Below are positions 1 through 8,913 of a stretch of 15,205 bases of DNA, piece after piece. The notes under the pieces were generated by a model. It was not told where the DNA came from, searched no databases, and saw only the letters and a program-made list of their open reading frames with translations. Location of the stretch: assembly GCA_026770575.1 (NCBI GenBank), contig MU657390.1, forward strand, positions 53,997-69,201, read 5' to 3'. Position numbers and translations under genes: made by a program. The stretch comes from Pelagophyceae sp. CCMP2097 (Eukaryota; Sar; Pelagophyceae). Within the stretch, counting starts at the first letter, position 1, and each line of letters starts with the position of its first letter.

Positions 1-127
1 CTCTTCCGCCTCGGTGGCAAACGGCCGCAAGCCGCGCCGCAGCGCCGGCGCCAAGCGCCGCAAGACCAGGGCCATATGCCTTGCCCACGCAGGATCCTGG
101 GATCGTGGAGCCTTCTCGACGTCTTGA
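1..127 (+). CDS. possible 3' end of an unidentified upstream gene (partial)
   Basis: One forward frame is open from the window edge (codons starting at base 2) to a TGA at 125-127. Its first 25 residues are rich in Lys and Arg (including NGRKPRRSAGAKRRKTRA), which would suit a basic tail or nuclear-localisation segment. Another forward frame is open to 282, so frame choice is uncertain. No family is recognisable. It could be coding tail, 3' UTR or noncoding DNA. Confidence 0.2.
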   Translation, partial: SSASVANGRKPRRSAGAKRRKTRAICLAHAGSWDRGAFSTS

Positions 128-798
128 CACCAGATTCTGACTCCACCGGATACCCAAACGGGACTATGCAGCACGAGACGACGGCACGGGGGCGACACAC
201 AACAACACTCGGGTGGAGTTCTGGGAGGTGTCCCATCTTCGAATCTGTCCCGAGTGTGGGGGGGAGGCTTCGTCAAATTTGACCTTGCACCACGAGGTCG
301 TGCGACCTCTCCGGCCCGTAAGGTGGCGCGCGCTGGCGCGTGCGATGCTGGGCCGCTGGTGGCCGTGCATCTGGCTGTGTTTTGCCGCGCATGCGTTGAC
401 GACGGTCCGAATCCGTCGATTTGCTCCTTTTCAGAAGAGGAAAACAAAAAGCAAAAATGTACGTCGTTTTCAATAATAGCATCTTTCGACGACACCGCGG
501 GGAGAGGGCAACGGCTGGGGATTCTTATGCATTATCGACACAGTTTTCGACTGCGGATCCGCCTGGCTAGTCAGATTCTTCGTGGGCGCCACCTCTGAAG
601 TGATGCCGACCTCAAAATGGCCTAGACGCGGCCGAATGAAAAATTAAGCTCGCCACGCAATTCTACGCCCCAAACTACCCAAGAGATGCATCAACCTCCC
701 AGCGAATTAAGAAGCGAAACACCGCGGCCAACATTCTTTTAAAAACGCTCTTTTTAATCCCGCGATAATTTTCAGCGATCGTTCGTCAAGAAACTTCT
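128..798. other. intergenic region upstream of MSRB, no supported gene
   Basis: This 670-base stretch is less GC-rich than its neighbours, especially 420-790. Short open frames cross 213-476, one containing a CPECGG pair, but none shows a recognisable domain or coding-like partner exon. The A/T-rich run at about 736-758, some 120-145 bases before the MSRB start, could belong to its promoter. I see no TATA box or initiator that I would defend. Confidence 0.35.
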
Positions 799-852
799 GA
801 CAGCGCTCGCGTCGTTGACAGCGCTCGCGTCGTTGACAGCGCTCGCGTCGTC
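799..852. repeat. 18-bp tandem repeat, three copies
   Basis: The unit gacagcgctcgcgtcgtt begins at 799, 817 and 835; the third copy differs only at its last base. It ends 28 bases before the MSRB ATG at 881, so it probably lies in the 5' UTR or core promoter. It has a multiple-of-three period and is open in the MSRB frame, but no in-frame ATG precedes it after a TAA at 755. Confidence 0.9.
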
Positions 853-880
853 GGGCCATCGCAGCGCCTCTCCGAGCGAC

Positions 881-1656
881 ATGGGCATGCGGGCGCTGGC
901 ATTGGCCTGCGGCCTTTTCCACGCGGCGGCGCTGGACCTATCGAAGCGCGGCACGGCGCCGGCGCAGTCTCGGCGCGCGGCGCTGCTTTCCCCCGCGGCG
1001 GCGGCCGCGGCGATGCTGCTGCCCGCCATCGCGCAGGCGGAGGCGTCGCGGGACGAGGGCTACGCGGTTCGGAAGACCTCGGCGGAATGGAGCAGTTCTT
1101 TATCCCCGAAGCAGTTCTTCGTCCTGCGAAAGGGCGGCACTGAAAGCCCAAACTCTTCCATTTTAGCAAAGGAGAAGAGGCAGGGCACGTTCAAGTGCGC
1201 CGGCTGCGGCGCGCCTTTGTTTGAGAGCGCTGCGAAGTTTGAGTCCGGGACTGGCTGGCCTTCTTTCGCTTCTTCAACCGCCGACGTCGCCGTCGAGTCG
1301 TCTTTATTCGAGGCCTTGGCGGGCGCCGAGGTGCGGTGCGGCCGCTGCGGCGGCCATCTCGGAGACCGGTTCCTGGATGGGTTGCTCTTTCCTGGGACGG
1401 CCGCGTTCACGACCGGCAAGCGAGCCTTCCGGCGTCCCTTTGGGTGGACTTGAAGCACCCGGACTCCCACCGGAATCGTCAGAGGCTCGGAGTCTGGCAT
1501 TCATCGGCGACGAACGCGCGTAGGCGGTACTGCATTGATGGCGCCGCTCTCGTCTTCCAGCCCGCGGCTGGCGGCCCCGGCACGAGCGGAGACGAGCAAG
1601 CGCCGCCGCAACAGCTCCCGCAGTGGCTCTCGCCCCCGGGCATCAAAGCCGTCTAA
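881..1656 (+). CDS. MSRB: peptide-methionine (R)-S-oxide reductase B, two exons, organelle-type leader
   Basis: The enzyme reduces methionine-R-sulfoxide in proteins. Exon 1 is 881-1419, the intron 1420-1523, and exon 2 1524-1656; the joined product is about 223 residues. The catalytic domain starts near residue 65 with EWSSSLSPKQFFVLRKGGTE. It has the two zinc CxxC pairs (CAGC and CGRC), ESGTGWPSF and GGHLGDRF. Exon 2 supplies RYCIDGAALVF, which carries the catalytic Cys. Without splicing, exon 1 runs into a stop at 1453 and lacks this Cys. The N-terminus has a hydrophobic leader and then SRRAALL, a hydrophobic stretch and AIAQA. This resembles a bipartite plastid plus twin-arginine lumen signal (inference). 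The ATG at 881 is the first in frame after a TAA at 755; 887 is an alternative. The gene is tail-to-tail with XPO4. Confidence 0.88.
1420..1523 (+). other. GC-AG intron of MSRB (104 bp)
   Basis: The donor is AA|GCGAGC and the acceptor is GCGCGTAG|G. Joining these restores the sequence TTGKRYCIDGAAL in one frame, as in MsrB proteins. No GT donor nearby gives the right phase, so a GC donor is the simplest reading. Confidence 0.75.
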
Positions 1657-1755
1657 CTCTTTTCGACACCTCCCGAGTCGAGGCCCGATATCGTCTCTGC
1701 GGCCCTAGGCATTCAAGGGATCGAGTCCCGTGGGCTTTGAGGGATCAAAACGTCT
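1657..1755. other. short convergent intergenic gap between MSRB and XPO4
   Basis: Only 99 bases separate the two stop codons, so the 3' UTRs must be very short or overlap. I see no clear AATAAA-type signal on either strand. Confidence 0.5.
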
Positions 1756-4700
1756 TCACATTAGTTGGTCCGCGGTGATGTAGCCGCGCGCCTGGGCGAC
1801 AAAGGCGGAAAAGGCCGCGCGGTGCGCGCGCCACACCGGCCGCTGCTTGAGAGCCGCGCGGAACCTGGGAAGAGGACGGTGGGTCATCCCGTTTCCCGTC
1901 CTTCCACTAGCATGTGCCGACTCTGCCCGAGCCACAATGTCTGACTCTTCGCACCGCCACGCCGGGGTTCCAGACGCGGCGCCTCGCGCGTCGGCGCCCT
2001 GCGCCGACGTGAGCGCGACGACTTGGCCCGCGAGGCCTGACGACGGGGTCGGAAGCGCGTAAGGGGCTCTGGAAGGGCCTTTGGACTGACGGTCCAGGTT
2101 CTGCTGCGCGGGGGCGGCGTCGCGGAGCGCCGCCGCGATGAGGTCGACAGCTGGGGCCGCCTGCGTCGCAACATGAGGCATTGCGACAATACGCGGGGAC
2201 CCAAGTCAAAATCAACATGAGACAATGCGACAATGAGACGAGGCTGCGAGGCTCGGGTGCTGCGGCGCACCGCCGAGGCGTCGGTCGCCTGCACAGGATG
2301 GCGTCGGACGAAGTGCCTCGTCGACGGATGCGCCAAGGCAATAGGCAAGGAAAGCAATGCTCACAATCGCGGTGAGGAGCGCGAGCACGGCGTCCGCGGC
2401 GTCGTCGACGCGGTCCCAGACTGCGGCGCGCGCGGTGACGAGCGGGACGACGACGTTCGCCAGCGAACGCGCCCACGCGGCCGCCGGCGCGAGCGGCCGG
2501 TTCATCGCCTGGCGATGAAAGCGTGATCACCCGTCGTTTTGTGAGGACCGCGAGTCGTCACGGCAGTGACCAAGCCTCTGTAATGTCGCTCTTCACCGTC
2601 GTTCCAGTGGCAGTCTTGGTTTCCAAACTTTGAACTTTGAACTTTGAACTTTGAACTTTGAACCGGCGCGGTTTGCCACTGAGTGCCTCGCCAATTCCCG
2701 CGTCGTCCGGAGCGCCGACCGCGCCGCGTCGCCGTCCGAGAGGCCCGCGCCAAAGGCCAGCACGTGCAGGAAGCTACGGTTTGGAGTCAGCGGCGGTGGC
2801 CGGAAAAGGTTTCGGAACATTCCGAGAGGGACGCAGGTCCAGACGAGTCTACCAAGGCGAAGACGTTTGCGTGCTGCGCAATGTGCTCCGGGGCGAGGTC
2901 GATCAGAGCCTGCAAAGCGCCGAAGAAGCGGCGCGCCGCGTCGACGCGCCGGCAGAGGAGGTTGGCGTCGACCTAAGGGATCAGTTGAAAGTCGCCTATT
3001 AAAATGGATGGCGTCGACCTCAAACCGTGACCGCTTTCCTACGGCTCCTTTGCACGACGGCCTTGACCGGCGTGGCCTCGGATGCCTCTGCATCGGTGTA
3101 TCCGGCAATGCTCGTTGGTTTCTCCGACTCACCTTTGGCGCGAGCGCCAGCAGCGTCTCCAGCGCCGTATCCGAGGCGTTTGTGCGGTGCGCCTCGTCCC
3201 ACCTGCGTTGAACACTCTGATTTTTTCACAGGAAACGTCGGGAACCCCAACCTACGTCTCGTCCACGTCGTGGCCCACGACGTCGTCGCAGAGGAGGGCC
3301 TCGACGAGCTCGAGGGCGACCTCCAAATCATCGTTTGCATCGTCGTCGTCGTCGTCCGTCGAGACCACCACGTGCGCCAGACACGACCTGCAGACCACGG
3401 GCGTCGCGCCGAAGAGCGCCTCGCGCTCCGACGCGGAAGCCATGTAGCACAGCTGCGTGACCGCGACGTCGCGCAGGAGGCGGAGCGTGGCCGACGCGAC
3501 CTGTTTATGTCATTTTACAAAACGCGTTTATGTCATTTTACAAAACGCGCTCCGGAAAGGACCCGCAGTCATGCCACAGGGTGCTCCCAGTGGCACCCTC
3601 TGACTCGACCTTTGTTGCTGCGCCGGGTTTCCCGCCGACGCCGGTTGCGACGGCCGGCTGCGATTCTCCAAGCTTGGCCAAAGACGCAAAGGCCTACGTC
3701 CGCCGTCGCAAGAGGAGGCGCGGCCGTGGTCATGGCAGGACCCACTGTGCAACAGAGACCCATTGTGCAACAGAGCCCCATGCCACAAAGTCCCATCCCC
3801 GACAAGGTCGATGCCCCGCCGAACCGAAACTCACACGAGCGACGAATCTTGCTGGCGCCTGCTGCGCAAGTTGAGCGTCATGGACGGCGTGCGGCGCAGA
3901 GACTCGCGCGACGCCGCCGTAGAGGGTGGTGTACAGTGAAACGGCTTGGAATGTAAGCTCGGACGCGCCGGCGACGCCCGCGCGCTGCATCGCCGCCGCG
4001 AGGGCCTACTACGACGGTCACGGGCGCAGGACGGCCAACATCGGGGCCTCGAATGGGTGCCTCGAATGGTTTCGGGAAAGTCATCGCCGCGACGGTTGTC
4101 CCTCGACGGTTCGCGTTTGGCGGCCGGTGACGCGGCCTTTTCACGGCTTCGAGCGGCGCCGCGAGGGCGTCGAACCGCGGCGTCTGCCCCGTCTGAGGCT
4201 CATCCGTCGCGTCGGCGGCCAGAGCGCAGTCCGCGAGCGCGCGCGTGAGCTCGCTGCGCTGCTCCGACCCGAGGCGCCGGATCGCCGCCGCGAGGACCTA
4301 GGGTCACTTTCGGGTCGTGCCGCCGGCGTGCACCCCCGTCGATCCTCGTCGTTTCTCCGTAACGCCCGGAAATCTTCGGCGCTGCCTTTGCACGCCGGCC
4401 TCGCTGCCGTTGGTCGCGAGGCTATTGCCGTGCGCGCGCAGCAGCGCCTCGAGGCCCGGCCCGGCGGCGACGACGGGAGCCAGAGCGGCGCCGCGGCACC
4501 GCGCGAGGCCGCCCAGGAGCCGCGCCGCCGCCGCCGAGACGCGCGGCTCGCCCGGCCTACGTCGTTTGGTGGAGTCGCAACCAAACGGCCGTGTTGTGAA
4601 AGGCCACCTCTTCCCTTTCCAAAGTCTTGTCGGGTCGCAGGGTAGGAGGCTTCTTTCGATTGCTTTCCAAAGTCTTCTTGGGTCGCAGGGTCCACGAGGC

Positions 4701-7390
4701 CCACGCACCATCGCACCAACCAAATGGTCGCCGCCGTCACCGCCCCCGACACGACTGCCGACGCCGACGCGCAGCCGTACGCCTCGACCCACCGCGGCGA
4801 TGCGCCGGCGTATAAAGCGTAAGCGGCCGCCCACCGACGAACAAACCTAGTACAAAGTCGCTCCAAGGCCCCCCTGCCACCCTCTGCCCGTGCTGCGCCT
4901 CTGGGTTTGCCGACGCCCAAGCCCAAATCCTTCAGCCGTCGCTGCGCCTTTTCCGACGCTGGCGCTCACCAGGCCAGCGCTGCCCCAAGGGCCGGCGACG
5001 AGTCTTTTTGCTGCACCTCGCGCTCCACGAGCGACACGACGGCGTGCACCACCAGCGCCACGGCGTCGGCGCAGCGGGCGTCGCGCAAAGCCGCCGCGTG
5101 CAGCGCCAGCGGGATCCTATAAGAGCGTCGATAAGAGCCGCGTTTTCGGCATGGTGCCTTACGAGGGCGTCTCTCCGGCGTCGTCGTCGTCGGCGACGAA
5201 CTCGCCGGCGACGTAGACGAGGATGCACGCTTCTTCGAGGTCGGCATCTCGCTCAAACTCGTTGGCGACACTTGTATCAAGTCGTTTCGCAACGTCCAAG
5301 AGGCGCGAAGAAACGCACGCCGCCGCCTCGAGGGGCGCGCACCGCGCCAGCGCCGCCGCGTCGGCCAAACAGCCGCGCAGCTCCGCCTCGGCCGGGTCGC
5401 CATCTGAAGCGTCTTCCTCGGCGTCCGCCGCCACGGCGATCGCGGCGGCGGCGCGTCCCAGCGAGACTCGCGCGGCCACGTAGGGCGCGAAGAACGACGC
5501 GCCGACGCCGTGGAGCATCGCGCGGAGCCATCCGTCTTCGGCGCGGGCGTCTGGCCCGTGGACGTCGCATTTCATCGCATCGGCAATCACCAAAGCCGGG
5601 TCGTTGGCGAGGAGGCCCCAGGCTTCCAAAAGCGGAGTCGTGGCGTCGTCCATGGCCTGCTTGGCGTCGTCGCACCGCGTGGAGGCCCAAGGCACGTTGG
5701 ACTGCGTGTGCAACGCTCTGGCCACCGCCTGCGTCGCCTCAGCGGCGCCGCGGTCCGCGGCATTCAAGGCCACGGTCAGAGCGCGGCTCAAAGCTTGCAG
5801 GAGGACCGTGGAGACGTCGCGGCCGAGGTGCTCGACGCCGCCGGCGCCGGCGATGACCTTTGCAGCCAGCTGGGCCGCTCTGTTTAGCGATTGCAGACTC
5901 TCCGCCCCGTCATCTTGGGCGCCGCGGCCGAGGGCCGTCGCAATCGTCGCCACGTTTGCGGCGTGGCTCGAAAATGTCTGCGGATCTGAGACGATGGCCC
6001 CGGACAGCGAGGCCAGCAGCGAGACGACGGAAAACGAATGTGCCCGGAGAGAGTGCTGCGGCAGCGCCGCCGCGAATTCGTGCACCTGCCAGGCGCACGC
6101 TGTCGCGGCCGGGGTCTGCTCCAGCAGGACGGCGCGCCTACGATGAAACGCTCCCTCGCCGCCTCGTCACTGCTCGAAACGCACCAGGCCGCGCCCGGCC
6201 GGACGCGCTCCTCGGCGGCCGTCCTCTCCGCATTTTGGCCGCCAAAGTCCCACTCCAGGACGGCGCGACACAGCTCCACCTAAGAGAAACCCTGGGCCGA
6301 CAATGCATCCCTCTCGCATCGAGGCTTCCGCGGCCGCCGCGGGACGCACGATGCGCAGCGCCGTGACGACGATGCCGGCGTCCTAGGCAACCGTCTGCCG
6401 ACTCCTCTCCGCGCTGCCTCGGGAAGATCCCGGCCCCTTTCGAGTTGGCCGACGTACGTGCGCCTGACCATGGAGCGCCCTCGCGAGCTGTGCGAGCGCG
6501 CCGAAGGCGACGGTGGCGGCTTTGAGGAGGTGATTCGTCTCGAACGCGTGGCGGAGATGCTCGTGCGCGCCGCTCGAGACTTGCGACTGATGCGACTCGG
6601 TGCCGAATTCCAGAACGACCGCGCGCAGTGCCGCGCAGCCGAGGCCCACGGTGGCGCTGTCCGCCAGAGCGCGGTCCAGGTCCGGGCCGAAGACGTCTCG
6701 CAGAGGCCACGCGCCGGGGCCCACGGTGCCTAGTAAGCCACCTCCGGAGGCGCCTCTGGCAGGCCTCTGCCGGGTTGCCCGGCATCTTCGGCGCGGGCCT
6801 CGAACCTCGTTTCCAACAGGCGGCGTAGCAGCGGAGCACGCCGTTGACGACGGCCGCGTCGCCCGTGGAGGCGTGCTCCACCGCCCAGCGCCAGAGCGAG
6901 TCGCGCAGCGCGGCGCGGTCGCCCGGCGCCACGGCGCTCCACTTGGCCAGGACCACTTCCTGCAGCGCGGAGACCTAGCTCTGCACTCGCGACTGCCGTT
7001 ATTCGTCTCCGCGGCGGCCCCGCGTTTGCCGACTGGCGCGGCGGCGGACGGCCTGGAACTGCGCCGCCGCGACGGTTGACCGCTCGAGCGTCAGCTGGCA
7101 GACTTCGAAGCAGCGCGGCTCACTTCGGAAACGCAAAAGCGCGGCAGACGCCTACGCGCAGCCGTCGCCAGAGACGCGAGGCCATACATGCCGCAGTACA
7201 TGCCGCAACGCCGCCAGGCCGGCCGCCCGTCGCACCTCGGCGCCTACGCGAGCGATGAGCGCGCGCCCACGGGTCCGAGTCGGCGGCCTCTCTTTGGGCG
7301 CTGCCTCGCACTGCCGTGACCGCTCATCAGCGCGACCGACTTCTCTTCCAGCCATCGCACTAGCGCCGCAGCGTCGTCCGGCGACGCCAT
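1756..7390 (-). CDS. XPO4: exportin-4, 21-exon gene, complete
   Basis: Exportin-4 is a RanGTP-dependent karyopherin made of HEAT repeats; in animals it exports eIF5A and SMAD3. My exons (minus strand, 5' to 3') are 7390-7312, 7243-7236, 7151-7050, 6974-6806, 6729-6458, 6382-6350, 6279-6185, 6137-5163, 5116-4970, 4846-4709, 4556-4394, 4297-4145, 4005-3835, 3500-3256, 3202-3133, 2972-2845, 2773-2680, 2508-2365, 2160-2091, 2036-1955 and 1864-1756. All phases agree, giving about 1148 residues; human XPO4 is about 1151. Matches run along the whole length: LTLERSTVAAAQFQA then EVVLAKW (importin-beta N domain), CWKRG, VLEWDFG, LLEAWGLL, VADDDDAGETP, FVRRWAAAY, DLEVALELVEALL and the C-terminal AFSAFVAQARGYI. 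The least certain points are the 8-nt second exon, the end of exon 13, and the exon 16/17 junction. Identity rests on remembered family alignment. Confidence 0.92.
2169..2234. repeat. direct repeat, 22 bp twice at 44-bp spacing, in an XPO4 intron
   Basis: caacatgaggcattgcgaca begins at 2169 and caacatgagacaatgcgaca at 2213; 20 of 22 bases match over the full unit. Both copies sit at the 3' end of intron 2364-2161, just before the acceptor on the minus strand. Confidence 0.85.
2627..2661. repeat. 7-bp tandem repeat (ACTTTGA)x5 inside an XPO4 intron
   Basis: Five perfect copies of ACTTTGA run from 2627 to 2661. They lie within the intron 2679-2509, between exons 17 and 18 of XPO4. It is a microsatellite; translated, it gives a meaningless SKFKVQ-type repeat. 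Confidence 0.95.
3501..3834 (-). other. large repeat-bearing intron of XPO4 (334 bp)
   Basis: This is the longest intron in the window. The donor GTGAGT at 3834 gives phase 0, as does the acceptor AAACAG at 3501. It contains a 23-bp tandem pair at 3504-3526 and 3527-3549, right beside the acceptor. It also holds an imperfect 18-bp repeat around 3740-3795 (cccactgtgcaacagag and relatives) and a small hairpin near 3577-3600 (agggtgc ... ggcaccct). No coding potential related to XPO4 was seen inside it. An earlier donor, GTCTCT near 3890, would make the intron longer and remove a poorly conserved stretch. Confidence 0.65.
3504..3549. repeat. 23-bp perfect tandem duplication at an XPO4 splice acceptor
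   Basis: tttatgtcattttacaaaac plus gcg occurs at 3504-3526 and again, unchanged, at 3527-3549. The minus-strand acceptor for exon 14 (AG at 3502-3501) directly abuts the first copy. It is AT-rich compared with the flanking exons. Confidence 0.95.
4046..4071. repeat. 13-bp tandem repeat in an XPO4 intron
   Basis: gcctcgaatgggt at 4046-4058 is followed at once by gcctcgaatggtt at 4059-4071. It lies inside intron 4144-4006, between exons 12 and 13. Confidence 0.85.
4615..4691. repeat. 29-bp direct repeat, 48-bp spacing, in an XPO4 intron
   Basis: ctttccaaagtcttgtcggg at 4615 and ctttccaaagtcttcttggg at 4663 start two 29-bp copies with 27 matching bases. Both fall in intron 4708-4557. A perfect 8-bp stem (4563-4570 with 4580-4587, cgtttggt/accaaacg) lies next to the acceptor of the same intron. 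Confidence 0.88.
7236..7243 (-). other. candidate 8-nt microexon (exon 2 of XPO4)
   Basis: Minus-strand GCGCCGAG is flanked by CGCGTAG on one side and GTGCGA on the other. Exon 1 ends in phase 1 and exon 3 starts in phase 0 directly after a TAG, so 8 extra bases are needed if both donors are GTGCGA. The result, HGSAEASAALLRFR, fits the exportin-4 pattern before the first HEAT repeat. The alternative is one GC-AG intron from 7309, which would skip the microexon. Confidence 0.55.
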
Positions 7391-7950
7391 GGTAACCGCG
7401 CGTCAACCGAGCGGCAAGCGGTGTCCGAGCGGCGCGGGAGCAAGCTCGCGCGGACGGCGTCTTGACCAACCGATAGGCAAATCCCTTCCAAAGTCGAAAA
7501 TGAAGCGGCGAAGACATCCTTGCGCGCGTCGACACGGAGCCGGCCGCGGCCGGATCGATATCCACGCTCGTGGACGAGGGCCCTCACGCCGCCCCCGGCC
7601 GCGGTGCAGCCTCGCCAGCCGGGAGGCGCCGGGCAGCCGTCGCGGGTCGCTCTTCCTCGAGGGTTCGCCGCTGCAAGATGTGCGGGCCAAGTCTTTCATG
7701 CACCTCTGCGACCACGCACGCCGCGCTCGCCCAGACCGCGGGGGCCCACCCCGCGAGGCTCGGCGCGGATGATTATGATGATGATTGCGGCGGGGGCGTC
7801 CCGTCGCGTCGAGACGCGCGGCGTGCGGTCAAGTGGAGTGCGGCGCGCGGTGGATCCTCGACGAGGGTCTTGAGCCGGGAGGCTCGTCCGGCGGGGCGAC
7901 GCGGCGAACTGCACGATGTCGGCGTCCGCGAACTTGGACGACTCGGGGCC
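7391..7950. other. upstream region of XPO4 and 3' side of the ankyrin gene; nothing convincing
   Basis: These 560 bases are GC-rich and carry several open frames on both strands, all Arg/Pro-rich and without recognisable motifs. A short ATG/ATC microsatellite is at about 7769-7787. On the minus strand a frame through about 7580-7745 is moderately coding-like, but I could not connect it in phase to the ankyrin gene or to XPO4. The XPO4 promoter and 5' UTR should lie here. Confidence 0.4.
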
Positions 7951-8913
7951 TCAGACCTTGGCGTGCCTTGCCGATCGGTGCGGCGGCGGCGGCGGCGGCG
8001 CGGCGGCGGCGCAGTCGCGCGGCGTGGCGCCGGCGTCGACCTGCACTGCGGGCGCGGCCTCGGCTGCCTCTACTTCTTCCAGCACGCTTTCCGGCACGAT
8101 CTTCTTCTCACGCTTCTTAGGCCTTTTTAACACCATGCGTGGTAGTTTTGCGGGAAGCTTGTTCATCGGCGGCCTAGTGAAGCATCGATTCGTATGGGCA
8201 TCGTCAACGCTTCGGAGACGTCGCGGGGTTGGTTCCCGAGAAGAGTAGGCGTGACGACGTTGGTTGAACACTCTGAGTTCTTCCGCCCATGTGCCAGTGG
8301 GCAACCGATATTTTCTTCTTTTCGTCACGGCGTCTTTGGCCGCGGCGCTCCTGCGCTGCTCCCCGTAGAGGCTGCCTCCATGGCCTGTAACACGGCGTCT
8401 TCGCCTCGCACGGCGTCGGCGCGTCGGCGCGTCTGAGCCTTGCACGGTGGCGCAATCGCCTCCGGCGGCGGCAGCGGCGAAGCTGGCGGCGCCGTCAGAG
8501 GCTCAGCGACCAGATCGAGATGGTCGCACTCTTCCGTCGAGAGCATGGCGCCCGCGGCGCAGAGCGCGCACACCACATCAGCGTAGCGGCGGCTTAGGGC
8601 GATGCCTAGCGCCGTTTCCTTGCCTTAGTCGTCAGATTGACTCCGGCGCCATGCGAGAGGAGCTTCTTGAGCACGCCGGGCCGACACGGTTTTCGGCCGC
8701 CGATACGTGCAGCGCGGTGTAGCCGCTCGGGCCCGCCTTGTCCACGGCGGCGCCCGCGGCGAGGAGCGCGGCGGCGACGGCGTCACGGCCCTTCTCCGCC
8801 GTGATGACCAACGGGATCGTGCCATCGTCGCCCGCCTCGTCGACGTTTGCACCGGCGCGGATGAGCTCCTCGACCTCGTACAGCGAACCGCGCTGACACG
8901 CTGCGGCGATCAT
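7951..8913 (-). CDS. small ankyrin-repeat protein with one broken repeat
   Basis: Ankyrin repeats bind other proteins; the partner is unknown. From ATG 8913 the protein reads through AAACQRGSLYEVEELIRAG, then a full repeat (GTIPLVITAEKGRDAVAAAL) and GYTALHVSAAEN. The next repeat continues in a second frame (VLKKLLSHGAGVNLTT, 8674-8627) and then a third (ALGIALSRRYADVVCAL, from about 8615). It therefore shows two apparent one-base losses, near 8675-8692 and 8625-8628. Alternatively a GT-AG intron at 8687-8606 removes the broken part in phase. A second intron at 8445-8174 (GTGCAA to CACTAG) joins in phase to a tail with a Lys-rich stretch (RPKKREKK) and six prolines, ending at 7951. With both introns the product is about 202 residues. 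It could equally be a decaying pseudogene. Confidence 0.6.

Noticed and set aside
213..476. Possible zinc-binding protein containing CPECGG
   Set aside because: Only one Cys pair, no second pair at suitable spacing, no partner exon, and the frame becomes AT-rich and Lys-rich noncoding-like sequence.
2212..2505. A small membrane protein with one hydrophobic helix on the minus strand
   Set aside because: The first part matches exportin-4 and splices in phase at 2365 to the next XPO4 exon; the hydrophobic stretch after 2365 is intron read-through.
1907..2530. 207-residue Arg-rich protein on the minus strand
   Set aside because: It is an alternative frame over the last XPO4 exons and introns, with no family resemblance.
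2593..3132. Minus-strand frame with SKFKVQ repeats
   Set aside because: The repeat peptide comes from a 7-bp intronic microsatellite; the real exons in this interval lie in other frames.
4006..4144. A missing XPO4 exon between residues matching the central and C-terminal parts
   Set aside because: On realignment, exon 13 and exon 14 account for the region (LYTTLYGGV then LRLLRDVAVTQLCY), so nothing is missing.
5008..5856. Long Arg/Pro-rich open frame on the plus strand
   Set aside because: It is antisense to the large XPO4 exon; its composition is the expected shadow of alanine-rich GC-rich codons.
7696..7914. Minus-strand frame with six isoleucines in a row
   Set aside because: The isoleucines come from an ATC/ATG microsatellite; no domain or in-phase partner exon was found.
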